From Streptomyces sp. LBL (GTDB lineage Bacteria > Actinomycetota > Actinomycetes > Streptomycetales > Streptomycetaceae): DNA of 64,000 bases. Under the pieces are notes generated by a model, which was not told the origin of the DNA, searched no databases, and was given only the letters and a program-made list of their open reading frames with translations. Positions within the stretch are counted from its first letter, which is position 1; each line of letters opens with the position of its first letter. Positions 63,884 through 64,000 of the stretch are shown here, in pieces. The stretch is taken from positions 124,001 to 188,000 of the forward strand of contig NZ_JARXYX010000003.1 of the NCBI RefSeq assembly GCF_029893585.1, written 5' to 3'. Position numbers and translations under genes: made by a program.

Positions 63884-64000
63884 ATGGATGAACTTGATTC
63901 GGCGTTGCTCCGGCTTCTCCAGCAAGACGGTCGGCGCACCAACCGGGACCTTGCACAGGAGTTGGGGATCGCACCCTCGACCTGCCTGGAGCGGGTGCGA
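63884..64000 (+). CDS. Lrp/AsnC-family regulator (N-terminal fragment)
   Basis: The first 39 codons before the window ends: MDELDSALLRLLQQDGRRTN then RDLAQELGIAPSTCLERVR, the typical LDxxDxxIlxxLqxdgRxs...LAxxlglSpstvxxRvx helix-turn-helix start of Lrp/AsnC proteins. It is divergent from an EamA exporter, which it probably controls in response to an amino acid. The ligand-binding RAM domain lies outside the window. Confidence 0.88.
   Translation, partial: MDELDSALLRLLQQDGRRTNRDLAQELGIAPSTCLERVR

Overview
The window is a high-GC actinobacterial chromosome segment, almost certainly Streptomyces. The evidence is the codon bias, GTG/TTG starts with GGAGG-type ribosome binding sites, an XRE/DUF397/HATPase developmental triad, an NlpC/P60 cell-wall hydrolase behind a ydaO-type leader, and rare TTA (bldA-dependent) codons confined to regulatory and secondary-metabolite genes. 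No tRNA, rRNA or CRISPR array was seen.

Region 1 (1-29.8 kb) is ordinary, dense chromosome. It holds urease genes (ureA-ureB-ureC and the start of ureF, minus strand) and an orphan Phd/YefM antitoxin divergent from a ClpP-like protein that lacks the catalytic histidine. Next come a secreted NlpC/P60 enzyme, the HATPase/XRE/DUF397 triad, biotin synthesis (bioF divergent from bioB-bioA-bioD), an RHH antitoxin with a degenerate Fic-like toxin, and a MacB-type ABC exporter. A purine-salvage block follows: adenine deaminase, nucleoside hydrolase and a four-gene ABC importer, divergent from a LacI regulator with three operator-like sites. The region ends with a GNAT acetyltransferase, two CNNM/CBS membrane proteins, an SGNH hydrolase and purB.

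Region 2 (29.8-64 kb) starts immediately after the purB stop codon with a truncated transposase and is accessory DNA. It contains fragments of several insertion sequences, a Fic protein, and what looks like a biosynthetic gene cluster, or two merged ones. One part has a thioesterase, a Rieske oxygenase, a SARP activator, a P450, a fungal-style reducing PKS (KS-AT-DH-cMT-ER-KR-ACP in one chain), a pseudo-acyltransferase lacking its nucleophile, and an MFS exporter. The second part is a tightly overlapping operon encoding a KtzT-like piperazate synthase, a NikD/sarcosine-oxidase-like flavoprotein, a NadC (quinolinate phosphoribosyltransferase) homologue and a KtzI-like ornithine N5-hydroxylase. 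The third part has a second P450 and an operon of B12-radical SAM enzyme, stand-alone NRPS A-PCP and type II thioesterase, followed by an EamA exporter and the start of an Lrp/AsnC regulator.

The strongest lead is the four-gene operon at 50.98-55.19 kb. Ornithine N-hydroxylation and heme-dependent N-N closure should give piperazate. The flavoprotein belongs to the family of NikD, which aromatises a six-membered imino acid to picolinate, so it may oxidise piperazate toward pyridazine-3-carboxylate. The extra NadC could phosphoribosylate such a ring or act as a resistant duplicate target. Seven genes spread over 33-63 kb (Rieske, SARP, P450, PKS, MFS, NRPS, radical SAM) carry in-frame TTA codons, suggesting common bldA control. 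The product cannot be named from sequence.
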